Shown here: positions 48,501-63,465 of the stretch, piece by piece
Numbering within the stretch: the first letter of the stretch is position 1
How the letters are laid out: each line of letters starts with the position of its first letter
Assembly (NCBI RefSeq): GCF_000247815.1
Contig: NC_021680.1
Span: forward strand, 5,993,431-6,057,430
Length of the DNA stretch: 64,000 bases
Direction of reading: 5' to 3'
DNA from: Ficedula albicollis
Lineage: Eukaryota > Chordata > Aves > Passeriformes > Muscicapidae
Translations under genes and position numbers: made by a program
The notes under the pieces: generated by a model
What the model saw: only the letters and a program-made list of their open reading frames with translations
Databases searched by the model: none
Told to the model about the DNA's origin: nothing

Positions 48501-51073
48501 TACCAAATGAGCAAAATCTGTCATTGCTGTTTCTAAGTTTTCTTGCCTTGGAGTTCCACTCGTTTACAACTTTGCTTATACTCCTCCCAGCCTCTCCTAA
48601 GCCACACCACCAGGAAAACTCCCCTTCCAGACCAGTTCATGCTTGCCAGCTGGAGGGCCTGTGGGCAGGGTAAAGATATTAGAGGAGCAAACAGGCATTA
48701 AATATCCCCAGACCAACTCCCAGACCTTTCTATTTCATCTACAGAAAGAAAATAACTCTGGGGTAAATACGCAAGGCATTGAAGCCTTTGAGAGAAATTG
48801 CTGTTCTACATAATTATTTTTTAATTTACCCTCTGCTGGATGAGAACTGAGGCCCTTGTCTCCTCGTCAGCACAAACTTTGCATTTCTTGATCTGCATCT
48901 GGGGCTTGCCAAAAAATGAGCATCTTGATTACAGCTCTGCCCTTCCCCTGCTCAGCTCCAGCTGCTGCCTCTCCTCGTGCATTTCCAAAAACTGAAAGGC
49001 AGAACCGTTTACTTCCTTATTTCTCTGATTTATTTTGCTCGTGTGGCTTATCTCACTTCCTTTGGCAGCTCCCTGAATATCTCTGAAAGGAGGGAGGGGA
49101 GCCCGGCTGTGCCCCGGGGCAGGTGCAGGATCAGGGGAGGGAGCGACAGCTGGGGCAGTGCCACCACCACAGTGACAGCAGCGAGCCCCCGAGTACAACT
49201 TCCACAGCTCTCCACTCCCACCTCTTGCTGAGAGCAGGGAACTTTGTGGAATCTGTGAGGGGAGGAAAGTGGGGATGGAAGTAGCAGCAAACAGCTTTTT
49301 GTGCGGTCTCGGTGATGCTAATCCTTCACAAATACCTCCTGTGTTGGGTGGGACACACCTCAAGGAGTCGTGGCTCCCAGAGGTGTTCCTGATTGCTTTT
49401 TCCAGCTTTTCCAAGAAGAGCTTGGCTGCCTTTCACAAACCTATATTCTCCTTTTCAGCCAGCACACTGGGATGTGCCCAGTCTCCACTCCCAAGAAGAT
49501 GGATCTTGTGTTCCCACTTCCTTTCTCTTCTGTTCCTGAGCTACAGCCACAGCAGAGCCACTTTTGTCATCTGCAGAAAAACATTCCACCGTGCAAGGCT
49601 GACCCAGCTCCTGGCTGAAATAGGCTGACAAAGAACAGAAGTGGCTCAAACCACACAAAAATCCAGGATGAAATCTTATTCCTCCCTTCTTTACCTCACC
49701 CTCTAATCTCACCTTGTCCTAATAACCTTGAAGCTTTGTGAGAGCCTCTGGAACACAAACAATGATGTTGGGTTTTCTGTGGAACGTTTATTTCTAGGCT
49801 GCAGTGAGAGCAATCCCCTGCTCACAGATCATTCACCTTCAGCCATGAAGATGTGCACTTCCAATAGCATCAGCCAAAAGGGTTTTGTTTTGCATGGCCA
49901 AACTCCCCAATTTGGAATTCACCCTGCAAAGGTTCAGCTGAAGCTGGTGCTCCCATGGCATTACCATCATTTTCCTCTCTCCACCCCTAGCTCATGTCAG
50001 AAATACACAAACCCCCATAAAAAACATTATTCCCAAATCCTAAAGTCCTACCTGTTCTCCCACATACTCCCACAGCTTTGCACTTGTGCAGATCCCTTTT
50101 TTCACTCTTTCACTGTCACTTTTCTCCCCACAAAAACCAAGATGCTCTCTCCAGCACTGGTGTCTGGCAGATGTGTCCCTCCCAGAGATCCCAGTTTTCC
50201 CCAGTGCTGTTCCAAGGCTCAGCAGGATGGCTGGTTTTTAATCAGCCCAGCAAGTCACTTGAGTCTCTTAGAGCCTAGACCAGATTTACTTTAGGATTTT
50301 CAGTGTTGATGAAAGCACAAGTGGGAAGGAGCAAAGCTTCTGCTGCCTTTGCAATTAATCACAGGTTAAAGTCCTGTGTGAATTATACAGGTCCCAGGAG
50401 AGCCATCAGTTTTGGAATGCCCAACAAAGCACACAATATAAGACATTCTTTGCTTTGTGTATTTGGCTTATAGAAGCATTACTTACTGAGTTTTTGTTTG
50501 GTTTTTTTTTTAGTTTGGAAATAACCTCGCTAATCTGGGGAAGATGATTTCCTAACACGAGCTCTACCTTTAGAGCTTGGAGAAAATTTGGTGCTGTGTG
50601 AGTTTAGACAAGCTGGCAACAGCTACATCAGGAAATTCAGACATTATGTTTTTCAAACCAAGCACTCAGAGGGTTTTTGACAGGGAGTGGGTGGGAGAGT
50701 CAGTCAGCACTGAATTTTCAGTGAAGGATGTGGGGGAGGGAGGCAGTACAGCCAACTGCAACTCCTGCAAATTTATCAACAAATATCCCCACAGCTTTTA
50801 GCATTCTTCCTGCTCTGGCTCCAGAGCCATCGCATTGTTCACAGCACAAGGAGAGACAACTGCTTCACACACATCACCTTCCCAAGCAATCCCTCCAAAG
50901 GTGTTGAATCCCCCCATATGTGCCAGTTTACAGATCCTAAGGAGATTGTTTTGCTTCTTATGAAGTACTTTGAGATTAAAAAAAAAAAAAAGTACTAAAA
51001 AGAAAAAACACTTGGAAAGGTAATTTCACTTAAATAGAAATTAATTTCATTATAATTAATAGGGACAAAAGAG
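45559..51073. other. unique CR1-free DNA, no gene seen
   Basis: 5.5 kb with no recognised TE. T17 at 46985-47001. A GC-richer patch at about 49.07-49.21 kb contains several CpGs but is too short to call a CpG island. Frames of up to 188 codons (49728-50294 +; 48929-49414 -) have no recognised domain. Confidence 0.5.
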
Positions 51074-51267
51074 GAATCATAGAACTGCCTGAGTTGGAAG
51101 GGACCTTAAATCTTTTAATTCCACCCCCTTCCATGGGCAGGGATACCTTCCACCAGCCCAGGTTGTTTCAAGCTTTGCCCAGCCTGGCCTTGGACACTGC
51201 CAGGGATCCAGGGGCAGCCACAGCTTCTCTGGGCACCCTGTGCCAGGGCCTCACCATCCTCACAAAG
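51074..51267 (-). mobile_element. CR1 3' tail (minus strand)
   Basis: Reverse-complement terminus 'gaatcatagaactgcctgag', then 'ttggaagggaccttaaatct', 'ccatgggcagggataccttc', 'gccagggatccaggggcagc' and 'accctgtgccagggcctcac'. About 195 bp. Confidence 0.94.
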
Positions 51268-54200
51268 ATTCCTGCAGTATGCTTTTATTAACAGTACAGA
51301 AGAATTGCTGTCATCATTCTTTTCTCTTTCGTATCACTAGCAGCTATTGCTTTAATTAGGCTTTCTTCTTAAATTGGTTTAAAGCACACAGAAGGTAAAA
51401 ACATTGGCAATAATATTTCAATGGGATTTCAAACAGTAAAGCATGAAAAGAAGAAATATGGAGTTACTTTGGTTTTGATTGCCCTTAACAAAATGCAGCT
51501 TTTTCTGTGGATTGGTTCATATGTGGGTTACAAAAGGAATTCAAAAGATAATCATAAATCAGTGATAGCAGGTCTGGTCCCATGGCTTTGAGGTTGCTTA
51601 ATGAAGTTAAAGAGAACGTAAAAGAGATGTGACTACATCTGAAATTTCTAAGTAGCTCCAGACATACATAATGGAGGAACTTGGGCCCCAGTGAATGCCA
51701 ATAAATCTATTTTCTTTTAAAGAAAAAATTACAAAACATTTAAAGGTCATCAATCACACTTTTCTTAACAGAGTGTTAGAGAGTGACAATTAAAGATGCC
51801 CTGTTGTGCTGTAGCACACCTTAAATCATGTTTTAGAGCCTGAGCCAGTATATGAATTTGTTACTAAAACTATTTCTTCATTGCATGATTAAATCTAAGG
51901 CTAGAAATAAATTTTGTTTTGCACTAGGAAAATGATTAAATATTCTTTTTCAAAGCTTATCTTTATATTTACTTTAAATGCTGCCAGAATAAGTTAAAAT
52001 TTTCAAGTAAAAGGCTAGTAAACGAAGTTTTTAATTTATAGAAAGAGAGTGATGGAAATTTCCAGGCTTGACCATTTCAATCACTTTACAAACAAACAAG
52101 GAAGAAAAAGAAAGATTGAATAGGAACAGATTTTGCAGCAGACAGCTTGGACTTAAAAAAAAAGAAAATCACGTTTTTCATCCACATTTCATTACATCAG
52201 CATCAGTTGATGCTGTAAGTGGGGGTGTGGGTGTGCATCTTCTCATCAAAATTTAACAGTGACACTTTCTTCAGCTTCTAACAAAAAAATGAACACTGTC
52301 CAGATCGTTCCCTTTGGGGTAGTGTGGTTATCCCAGTTCTCAGCCTGTTTGCTTTTTGTATAAACACACCTCTCCCCTTCATCTGCCGATATATACTGAA
52401 TTCCTGCCTGGTGAGGAGCATCTGGAGGCACCTTTCCTGCAAGACTTGCAGAGAAAAGGGATTAATTCCACTTCATTTCCGTGCATGGCACCAAGCCACG
52501 CACCTGGCTGAAAAGCTTTGTGTCTATTTGTCTTCTTTATTTTTCCAAAAAAACTTAAAACCTAAATCCAATTTGTTGCTTTGTGCATTCCTGAAAAGGT
52601 GGGAGTTGTGCAAAGTTGTGCATAAGATATATGAAGACATATCCTATGTCTTCAGCTGCTTAATATGCCCAGGAAAATGAACTGCCTCCTGCTCTGCATT
52701 TCCAGCACAGCACTTGGTGCTTACCAGAGAAACACAAATAAATGGAATTCTTAAAATGTGGTTTAGATCCTTAAGGTGTCCAGCAAAATTTTTAAAAAGC
52801 CAAATATCCCAGCAAGTTAAATCATCGTTTGTCTTCTGGAGTAGCTTGCTGTAGTTTTCCATAAGCAAGATTGTAAAATTTTCTCTAATTCTGGCTTTTT
52901 TTTTAGAATCTGCTCTTTTCCACCTGCTTCCATTTTAATGTGTCCTCAATATCAGTTATTTTTACTTCAGCTTTAAGAGGCAAATAACGAGGATAAACAA
53001 TAACTCTTCCTTTCACAAACAAAAATATGATATTGGTAGTGGAAGAAAACACAGAAAATTGCCAGAGAAATAAAATCTCAGCAAGTGTTTTCATTTGTCA
53101 AATTTGCTCCGCGAGAAGGTCCTCAGTAAATAAAATATAATCCATAAAGCCAGCATCAATTGTCACAGACTGGAGGCACTGAGCTGCTTTTGCTCCTAAT
53201 TTTTGAACATTGGAAAATGATTATTACACACCCTCCATCACCAGGGAACAGGACAATCCACACAAACATCACCAATCCCCAGCATTGTGGAAATCTGTGG
53301 AATTCTGCAAGCTTGTAAATCTGCTGAAACAATAAATAGAATTAATCTAAAGCCCATGCAGCTGAAGTTTCTGGGAAATATAAGATGACTTGTTAGCTGT
53401 GTACTAGTTCCTAGTAAAGATGTGGGGAAAATGGGGAATTGCATGGAGTTCTTCAGCTCCCATTGTGGAAAACCACTACCAGTCTGTGCCAATAAAGAAT
53501 ACAGGACACAAAGGAAAGAAGGAAGGATAAAGAGACAACAGAACGTGATGAGACTAGGTGTAGAAATCACAAGAACTAGGGATTTGTTTATATACATTCA
53601 TGGAAACTGGAAAAAAAAAAAAGCACCAAGACCAAAACCAAACCAAGCAAAAAAAGTAAATCAGAAAAAAAAAAAAAGCCCCAAGCAAACAAAACCAAAA
53701 CGCCAAAACATAATCTAAAAATGAGCAAAACAAACAAACAAAGAGAAAAAAGCCCTAAACAGAAAGCCTGTCCTTCAAACCAGGACAAAGGGGGAAAAAA
53801 TGAACATGGAGATAGGGATCCACAAAAAAAATCTTAGGAAAGCTCAGAAGTTCCACAGATTTTGGGCACTTCTTGCTTAAAATTAAGCTAAAAATCAGAG
53901 GCTTTAGCTATGCCATAGTTGTCCCTTCAAACCATACCACTCTGAACTCCAGAGTTTATTATTATCTAAAATAAAATAGGAATATCTCCAGTACATGTGC
54001 AAGACGATAAAAAGCAATTTGCAATTGTTCCTAGCAGCTCTTCATCGCTGCTGGAGGCACAGGCTACTACTGAAACCCTAAGACTCATAAGATGCATCCT
54101 GTGTGGAAATATTCCAAAGATTGTTCCCAGAGAGGTTTTCTGATGTGCTGTGAATGTGAGCGTGCTCACCACTTTCCTCCACTGTGGTAATCCACTTCCC

Positions 54201-54510
54201 ACTGACCTACAGATCCAATTAATTTGCAGCTAATGGAACTCCGTGTTCAAAGGAATTCTGAGTATTACTCGAAATTCCCAGATGAGGCTCTTAGCCAACT
54301 GTCTTGGAAGGGCTGATAAGCAGCAGGAACACAGGGGCTACACGTGGTGCATGATTTTGCTTCTCACATATACTGCTGGTGTCACACAAATTGCATTTTG
54401 GGCTCCTTAAAAGGATTTTGTGCTGGGTTTCATTCCTTTGTGACGTAAAGTCATCTCATGGAAGCGCAGTGGCTCAACCCTGAAATGACCCTGAACATTT
54501 TATTTGCCCG
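51268..54510. other. AT-rich unique DNA with A/C-rich tract, no gene seen
   Basis: Contains an A-rich, CAAA-rich low-complexity tract at 53608-53752, whose reading frames give Lys-rich (+) or Phe/Leu-rich (-) peptides. Otherwise nothing recognised. Confidence 0.5.
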
Positions 54511-55980
<1,470 letters not shown>

Positions 55981-56080
55981 TTTGCTGCCCTGCTGAGAGC
56001 AGTGGAGTTGGAGCCCATTGCAGGGCAGACTTCCTCAAGACCTGCTTTGAGGGAAGTCTTGGTGTGAATGAGGTTCCTCT

Positions 56081-56296
56081 TATGGGCTTGGTAGCAAATT
56101 TATGATGGATAAGTAAAATTGGAAGCAAATAATAATGGAAAATCTCACTTATTCTTACACTGTCAGTGAAAAGAGCTGTAAGGCAGATTAACGTGATGTG
56201 GAGCAAATATTTATTTCCAGTTAGAGTCATTTTATTTGAGTGTAGTGGGTGAGCAGCTGGGTACAGCTTACGTATAAATTAGGCTTTGGGGTCTTG
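56081..56296 (+). repeat. inverted repeat, left arm (216 nt)
   Basis: Runs from 'tatgggcttggtagcaaatt' to 'ttaggctttggggtcttg'. Its reverse complement matches 58166-58382 with about 8 substitutions and one 1-bp indel, roughly 96 % identity. The other arm is 1.87 kb away. Confidence 0.94.
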
Positions 56297-58165
56297 GGGG
56301 ATTTGGGGGGAGGGAACCTCCTCTGGTTGCACAGTTTGAGACTTGATTTAGTCTCTTGGTTTGTGGCTGGGATCCCCAAATAAGGATGGAATCATCCCTT
56401 TTTTCTGGCTGCATCTCTTCTTGCGCTCTGTGAGAGGGATGTGCCACAGGGCAGCTGAGGGAGACACCTCAGTCTGCCCCAAACAATCGAATTGGTGGGG
56501 TTGGTTTGTGCCTGGTTGAAGGTAAAGAGCAGCAATGGGAGCTGCATTCCCTGTAGTGGTCAGGCAGGACCACAGGGCAGGTTTGGGGAGTCTAGGTCCC
56601 ATGAGACAGCACTGCACCAGCTCAGTCACCACCTGGGAAATGACAGTCTGTCCTGAGAAGAGATCAGATTCCCCACAGAAGCATTCACATACTCCAAAAA
56701 TTCCAGCAAAATAGTTTTGGAGGTTTTGCCTGCAGAGTGCCCGCAGCAAAGGCTGCAGTCCTGGGCTCCCCTTCCCATCCAGCTGCATCAGCTCCTCCCT
56801 TGCAGCAGCAGATGGGAACAAGCTGAGTCTTCAGACAAGGCAGCAGCAACGGAGCTGCACTGCAGACATAAATAAATCCTTGCCACAGCATCAGAGCAGG
56901 TAAGGCAGGAAGATGTCCACAGAAACTGCTCCTCCCTGCACAGAGCTGTCTCCCACATGCTGGGGCTCAGATCTTCCTGAGCCACGCTGGCCATAAGTGC
57001 AGCAGCTCTGACAGGTGAACCAGTACGAACCATTCCCCTTATTTTCCTGGTGAAAGGATTGAGGTATTTCATCCTCCATTGCGAGATTCACCCAAAGAAA
57101 AACTTTTCTGGCTAAGGAAGCATTGCAGTTCTGTAGCTGCATATTTTAAGCCTGGCTTCTAAGTATTCAAGTCATTATAAATCCCCTGACTTCAGCAGAG
57201 CTGTTCAGAGTTATGCCAGCTATGAATCTGGCTGTTCCCCCCTTAAGTACTTCCAAAGCATTAAAATCCTTTCAGAAATAAGTCATGCAGGTGATGTTTG
57301 CCCACATATAAATCAATTAAGATGTGAAAGGCTGTGTGCAGGCATGGCATGGGGATGAGAGGGAACATGGGACAAGAGAAAGGGATATTTCCCCTTTTTA
57401 ATTTTCCAGGTAGTTTTATCCCTCCAGGGCACCCTGTCTTTGGAGAACTTCATTCTATGTGCCCAGAGCTACTCATTCTGTCACTGCCAAATGGTCATCT
57501 GGATTTATAGCACACATCCTTAAGGTTGGATTAATTGTGTATTGCTTCATGGCATGGGAGCTTTGCAACCTGGGGTCCTTACACAATTAATTACCTTTTT
57601 TAGTTTGAACCACCCCTTTCTAATCTTCCCAATAAATTGATGGGTTTATTTTTATTTTATTTTATTTTTTCCTGAAATAGGCTGCCAATGAAAGGTATCA
57701 GCCTTTTAAAACTCCACCCTCCACATTCAGATTTTGGAAAAAAAAAATTGGAACTGTGTATTCTTATAACTCACTGGTGTCCTCCCAAATCTGCTCTGAA
57801 ATGTTTATTGTCAAGTGACAGATTTGGTATTAATAACTCTTAAATATCCTCAAGACTTCATCAGAACGAGCTCTTTACCAATAAAATATCAGTGGGTGCA
57901 CTGATTTCATAGCCAAGAAAAAAGAAAATCAAGTGGTTATTTTAGGATTATTATCTTGTATGCCAAAACAATGATAAAGATTAACATTTCATGTCTAATC
58001 AGAGTTTGAAAATGCATAGAATAGTAAAAAAAAAAGTAAGAAAAAAGTAGATGTCAGTTAGGCCCAGAGAAGGCTGAGTTGAATAACAGTGTCCAGAGAT
58101 TCATAAGAAAGCAATTTTCCTGCCAGGTATGGACTATTCCTGACAAAGACTCAAAATGAAGAAAA
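56297..58165. other. 1.87-kb spacer of inverted repeat
   Basis: The left half (56.3-57.15 kb) is GC-richer and open in several minus-strand frames (56348-56821, 157 codons; 56788-57072; 56891-57142) with no family I recognise. The right half is AT-rich with TTTTA units at about 57.65 kb. No transposase motif and no LTR pair seen. Confidence 0.55.
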
Positions 58166-58382
58166 CAAGACCCCCAAAGCCTAATATATAAGTAAGCTGC
58201 ACCCAGCTGCTCACCCACTACACTCAAATAAAATGACTCTAACTGGAAATAAATATTTGCTCCACATCACATGAATCTGCCTTACAGCTCTTTTCACTGA
58301 CAGTGTAAGAATAAGTGAGATTTTCCATTATCATTTGCTTCCAATTTTACTTATTCATCATAAATTTGCTACCAAGCCCATA
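58166..58382 (-). repeat. inverted repeat, right arm (217 nt)
   Basis: Runs from 'caagacccccaaagcctaat' to 'aaatttgctaccaagcccata', the reverse complement of the left arm. The dinucleotide TA occupies both outer edges, a weak hint of a TA target site. No longer target duplication is visible. Confidence 0.94.
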
Positions 58383-60373
58383 AATAAAGCCTCTCTCACC
58401 TGATAATAATGTTTTTCAGTAGATACTTTTCTGAGCTCATATTTGGCGAGATATCATACACAAACACTGGAAGAAGACAAAAATAAATCCACAACTGGTG
58501 TAATAATTGCCTGGGAAAAAATAGCGCTTTGCTCAAGAAAAGCATTTAGGTAGAAGCTACAGATTTCCTTGTTGAGTTTCCAACACTAAAATTGCTTCTA
58601 TAGGTTAATGGCTAAAAACTCACAGTCTTAATTAAAATTTCAGGTTGAAATTTTTCCTCTCCCTTGCACCTTAAAAATGAGCATAAGGACATGAGGAACA
58701 AGAGGAAAGGTGAAAAAGAATTTTTAAGGTATTTTTGGTTTAGAGGAACTTGTAATGCACATGGAGACTTTTCTTTTTCTCTGCTACACTTTTAACCTGC
58801 TTCTGGAAAACTTGAGACTTAAGGAGGGCTGGATAAAGAAAAAAAAAATTCTGAGGCTCCAGTTTTATCTCACAGAGAACTTCACCAACCAAAAAGACAG
58901 AGGCATAAAATCACTGTCCTCATCTCCATGCCCTTGATATTGATTCAGCTCACACGAATCTGCAGTGAGCTCCTTCATTCCTCAGGATTCTTGTGAAGGT
59001 GTGAATAGCTCAGGCCTGTTTTGATAAAAGGGCCCTGCAGAGAAAAGCTCTGAAATGTGACCCAAGTGAATCCTGAGGTGTTCAGAGTCTAATGATGAAT
59101 AAAAGAGCTCGGCATGTTTATTAGATATCATCATTCTCCAGCAGTTGGGCTCAGCAATAGCATAACGATAAAAACAGCACTTACAGAGCTGATGGAAAAA
59201 GAAGGCAGATTATTTTATGGAAAGGTGAGGCCCCTTCTAGGCTCAGGTGCCACCTCAGCCACCCTTGACTGTGCTCCTCACATGTGCTCTGGCTGGGTGC
59301 CCGACCCAGTTCTGTCAGTGTGAGTCAAACACAAGCAGAGACTCCAGGGTGTTGCCCAAAATCCCAAACCTCTCTGCCCCAGTGCACATTCCTGCCAGCA
59401 TGAGTGGCCTTGCTGATGGCTGGGACAGTCCCAAGGCTCTTGCACTGCTTTGTGGCTCGTGTATCAGTGCAATAGTTGCTTGAGCAGTTCTTCAAACACA
59501 CAATTTTATCTTCCCATCAAGCTCTGAGCAAAGACACAGTTCTCATTCTGCTGAGTGCAACTTGCCACTAAGAATGTCACATTTCCCATCTAAAAGGCCT
59601 AAATCTCCATTTTCCCACTGTTCATAAACTCATTCTCAACAGCAATCCTGAGCCAGGGCTGTGTTTTACTGCAGCCTGGACATGGTCAATGAGGCCAGGA
59701 GTGTGGTGAGTGATCATCAAAGTGATTCCATGAAGCAGCATGTGATTAAAGCCCAGCAGAGAGCCACTCTGCCCCTCAGAAACAGCATTCCTGAAGCAAT
59801 TCCTGGGAATGGAAGGTTTGAGCAGCTCACACACACCCACAGGTGCACACAGAGCTGCTGCTGCTCCTCCAAACCCACGACTCCCACAAATCATAACAAC
59901 CCTGCTTAAAATTCTGGGAGCATCTCCACCCTGAAGGCTGCCTGCTGATCTCAGAGGAGTTCTGAGAGCCATCATCATTGCAATTGTCTGCAGGGGTCTG
60001 TCTGAGGAGCTCACAGCCTCTGCAGCACCGTTCCTTGGCCAACAGCACCATCTGCCTCCAGGAACCACACACAGGAGGACACTCCGTGTTCCCTGGCACT
60101 CTCTGCTCCCTTCTGCAAATCTGTTCATGGCTGAGTTACCACAGGGTCTCTGCTGGCTGTGAACCAGGGTTTGAAAACCTGCAGCCAAGGTTTTCCATCT
60201 CCAGAGCTGGCTCACAAAATGTCCAGCACGGTGTAGCAGTCCGAGTTGTCATTGGGAAACCAGCAGCACGAACCAGGCACTGCAAAATCCAGGGTTTTAT
60301 CCCTATATGTGCCTAGCTGGAAACAAGGATAAGTCTGCAGAGTAAATACAAGTCCTGGTTATCTTTTTCTGTG
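58383..60373. other. unique sequence, no gene seen
   Basis: AT-rich up to about 59.2 kb, then more balanced. A 197-codon minus-strand frame at 59622-60215 overlaps other frames on both strands and has no recognised domain. Confidence 0.5.
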
Positions 60374-60475
60374 CCACAGAGCTGTTGTAGTTGAAAGGCA
60401 CCTTTCAAAGATCCTGTGACCTAGCTTCCCTGAAGTGGGCAGGGGCATCTTCAGCTCCAACAGGTTGCTCACATC
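60374..60475 (-). mobile_element. diverged CR1 tail (minus strand)
   Basis: 'cacagagctgttgtagttga', 'aaggcacctttcaaagatcc', 'agtgggcaggggcatcttca' and 'ccaacaggttgctcacatc' follow the order of an older reverse-complement CR1 subfamily. Confidence 0.78.
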
Positions 60476-63465
60476 AGTGTGAAATGTAGTTCTTGTGATG
60501 TATTAAATCAGCTTTAGAGCACTAAACTGAAAAATCCTGCACTTCTCTTTCCATTAATTTGCAGTGAAATCTTGGTTACTCTAACTGGAGTGGTTTGGGA
60601 GTGGTTTCACACTTTGTTCTAACTAGAGGTACAGAAAGGTGTTTGTGCCAGAAGACACCAACTTGTGTCAGAAGACACAAATATGTAGCTTGTTAATTGT
60701 TTGGATTAATTTGCTGGATTTGGTGGACTAGTTTGTTAATTAATTTGCTGGCCCTTCTGCAGACTACATCTGTCCACAGCAACAAGCAAGGGAAGTTCCT
60801 TGGGGGGAAACTCCCAGCTTGATCTTTAGGATGGAGATGCTCAAAAAAACCAGTTGCAAAATGGCTGCACTGCCATAAACACAGTAATAAAAAATGCTGC
60901 AGCATCTCTGGGTGGAGTAATGACCTCCAGAGGCCTGGGATTTCAGCTGGAGTGCCAGTGTGCTCTAGCCTGAGGTAACCATTCCCACATCCTGAGAAGA
61001 AATCATCATCCCTGCTTTAAATTCAGCTATGTTGGACCTCCCTCCATAGGTTGGCATGGGAACCAGAACAGACAATTTTTTTTTTTTACATCCTTTAACA
61101 TTGCCCATGGAAATGGGAAGAGGGGAAAGCCTGAGCAGGAGCATGTGTGAGTACCTTTAGGAAAGGCCTGAACTCCTGTCCAAAAATCAGTGTAGTGCCC
61201 GTAAATAAATAAATTAACACATAAAGTTGAGCTCCTTTAATTCTCATTAGCAGTCATTTATTCCTACAGCTCCACCACCTGCACTGCCGTCATGGCTTAG
61301 TGATACATGAAATAGGGCAGAAAATACAGACCTATCCCTCACCTTCTGATTAGATTTTAGACATTTTTTGCACTTTCCAGCCTGCAAAAAGAGCAAATGG
61401 AAAATGAACATAACCGAAATCTCTTCATGTTGCTACTCATGTTCACAAGTGTGACAAGATGCTGAGTCCTGTCAAAGCTCTGAAGTGCCACAGTCCTTCT
61501 GGAAGTCTACCCTCAGAACTAGAAAGAGGCATTTTAACTCAAAATGAGACTAAAAAATTGTCACAGTTAATCTTTCCTAAAATACAGACAGTACAAAGGG
61601 GACAGAAAGCAGCTAAAAGGGCTTGTAAGAAGCTGTCCCCATTTCCTTTTGCCCCCTGTTGCTGGATGAGCCCTTCCCTTCAGGGTCACCATCGTCCCAC
61701 CAAGTCTGCTGCATTCCCCTGATCACTCAGAAAAATCTTTTGTTCCTTCTTTTCTCAAGTCTGGCTTTGCATCTGCTCCTGAGCCTCTTCTGGAAAGCAC
61801 AGGGAATTAAAAGCCTAAATTTTCTTATATTTAAAAATATTCTTAAAAAATAGAAGAAGGTGTTTTGGGTCATTTTTGGAAAGCAGATTTTCTAATAGAA
61901 ATTATCATGAAGTAGGGGATTATAGCAGGATGACGCATAATCTCTGATTGCCTTCAGAATACTGGTCCTGGCTGTGTGTAACCAGGAGCACCCAGCACCT
62001 CTCAGGACTGGACTGGGGCAGTGCACACACATCAACTCTCACCCAGGTATTTTTAAAAGATGAGATTTTTTTTCTTGGTGACAGGAAGAATTTAAAATGC
62101 GTTCCCAGGTTGCCTCGAAGAGTGGGGTCTAGCCCCTCTTCTTCATCATGATTATTGCATATCCTAAGGAAAAGTTGGGAAACCTGATTAAATATTTTGT
62201 AGCTCAGCCCATTTTGCAGTCTGAGTGCTTGAATTACTGAAAATGAGCAAGGAGGGCTTGCCTGTATGAGGGAGCTGAGCAGAGCCTAACTTGGATTCTT
62301 TCACCTGCAGCTCCCACTTGGAGTTTTCTTTTTGAACCACTGAGGTCCCTGAAGAGCTCCCACCTGGGAGCATCATTTTCCCATATATGAGAGAGCCCTC
62401 ACCTTGAAAAGGAATAAAATAAAACAATCCCCAAAGCTGAAGGTAAATGTATTCCTAATTTAGGGTCCTCCTGCACTGTGGGGAGAGAAGCCATCTATCT
62501 GTTATGCAGCTGCCAAAATGCACTGGAGAAAATTTAACAGCAAAGCATTTATTGTAATGAAGCATACACAGCATTCCCAATAAAAAATAAGGGGAAGAGG
62601 GGAGCTAACAAGCATGCACAGCCTGGGGAAGAGGCTGTAACGTTTGGGGACTCTGGTTGGAACTGCCAGGCACTGAGGGATGCTCTGGAGGGACTGGGAG
62701 CAGCAGTTATTGATTCAGCACTGCCACAGGCAGGCAGGATGCAGCAGGCTGGGAGATGCCAGCTTTCCCTCTGGATCTGTGAAATACAGCTCCCTCTTTG
62801 CCTGCAAAAAGGGTTTATTAAAGCTGTCGGACTGCTTTGAAGTAATGACAGGTGTTACACAAATCAGCAGCCTTAGCTCCTTACTTAGCGAAGTGCCAGA
62901 GCCTGGGCTAACAGCACAAAGGGAAATACCAAAAAAAAATAAAAAAGCATAACACAACAGGATGGGAATGTCAGCCATGTGGAAAAAAAAAATCTAATTT
63001 TCTGTTGTTTTTAAGGCACTGGGAGATGTAGGCAGCAATTTTAATATAATAGAAATAAATACTATGGATATTTTCCTTTTCAACCCGCTGAGCTCAACAG
63101 ACAAGACAAATTTCCATTTACCTCATCCTTGCAAGGTATTTTTCCCTAATGTCTATAACTGGCTAGGAAAATTATAACAACTGTAGGCAGAATCTAACAG
63201 AGCCTGAGAAGAAAAACAAAATCTTTTCACAGGGAGGAGACAAACTACAGAGGTGTTTTGGCAGAGGTTTGCAGCCTGAAACATTCTCAGCCAGCTACTC
63301 TGCCATGCCATGCCATTCTTCCCTTTGCAGGCTGCCTTTGATGTCCAGTCAGAGCAGTTTTAGCACTGACAGATGATGAGTTATAAAAATAAATCATGTG
63401 GGGCATGAGCAGCTGAAGCAATGCCTGTGGTCTGACCCACTCCTCTGCATTGGTCTGCGAGCAGA
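60476..63465. other. unique sequence, no gene seen
   Basis: Imperfect short duplication at 60.64-60.68 kb ('gaagacac' words), a T run at about 61.08 kb, and no other recognised feature. Confidence 0.5.

Noticed and set aside
56081..58382. Endogenous retrovirus with two LTRs
   Set aside because: The repeated arms are inverted, not direct. No primer-binding site, polypurine tract or gag/pol/env signature was recognised between them.
59622..60215. 197-codon minus-strand frame as a gene
   Set aside because: Open frames overlap it on both strands, no recognisable domain, no exon or promoter signal.
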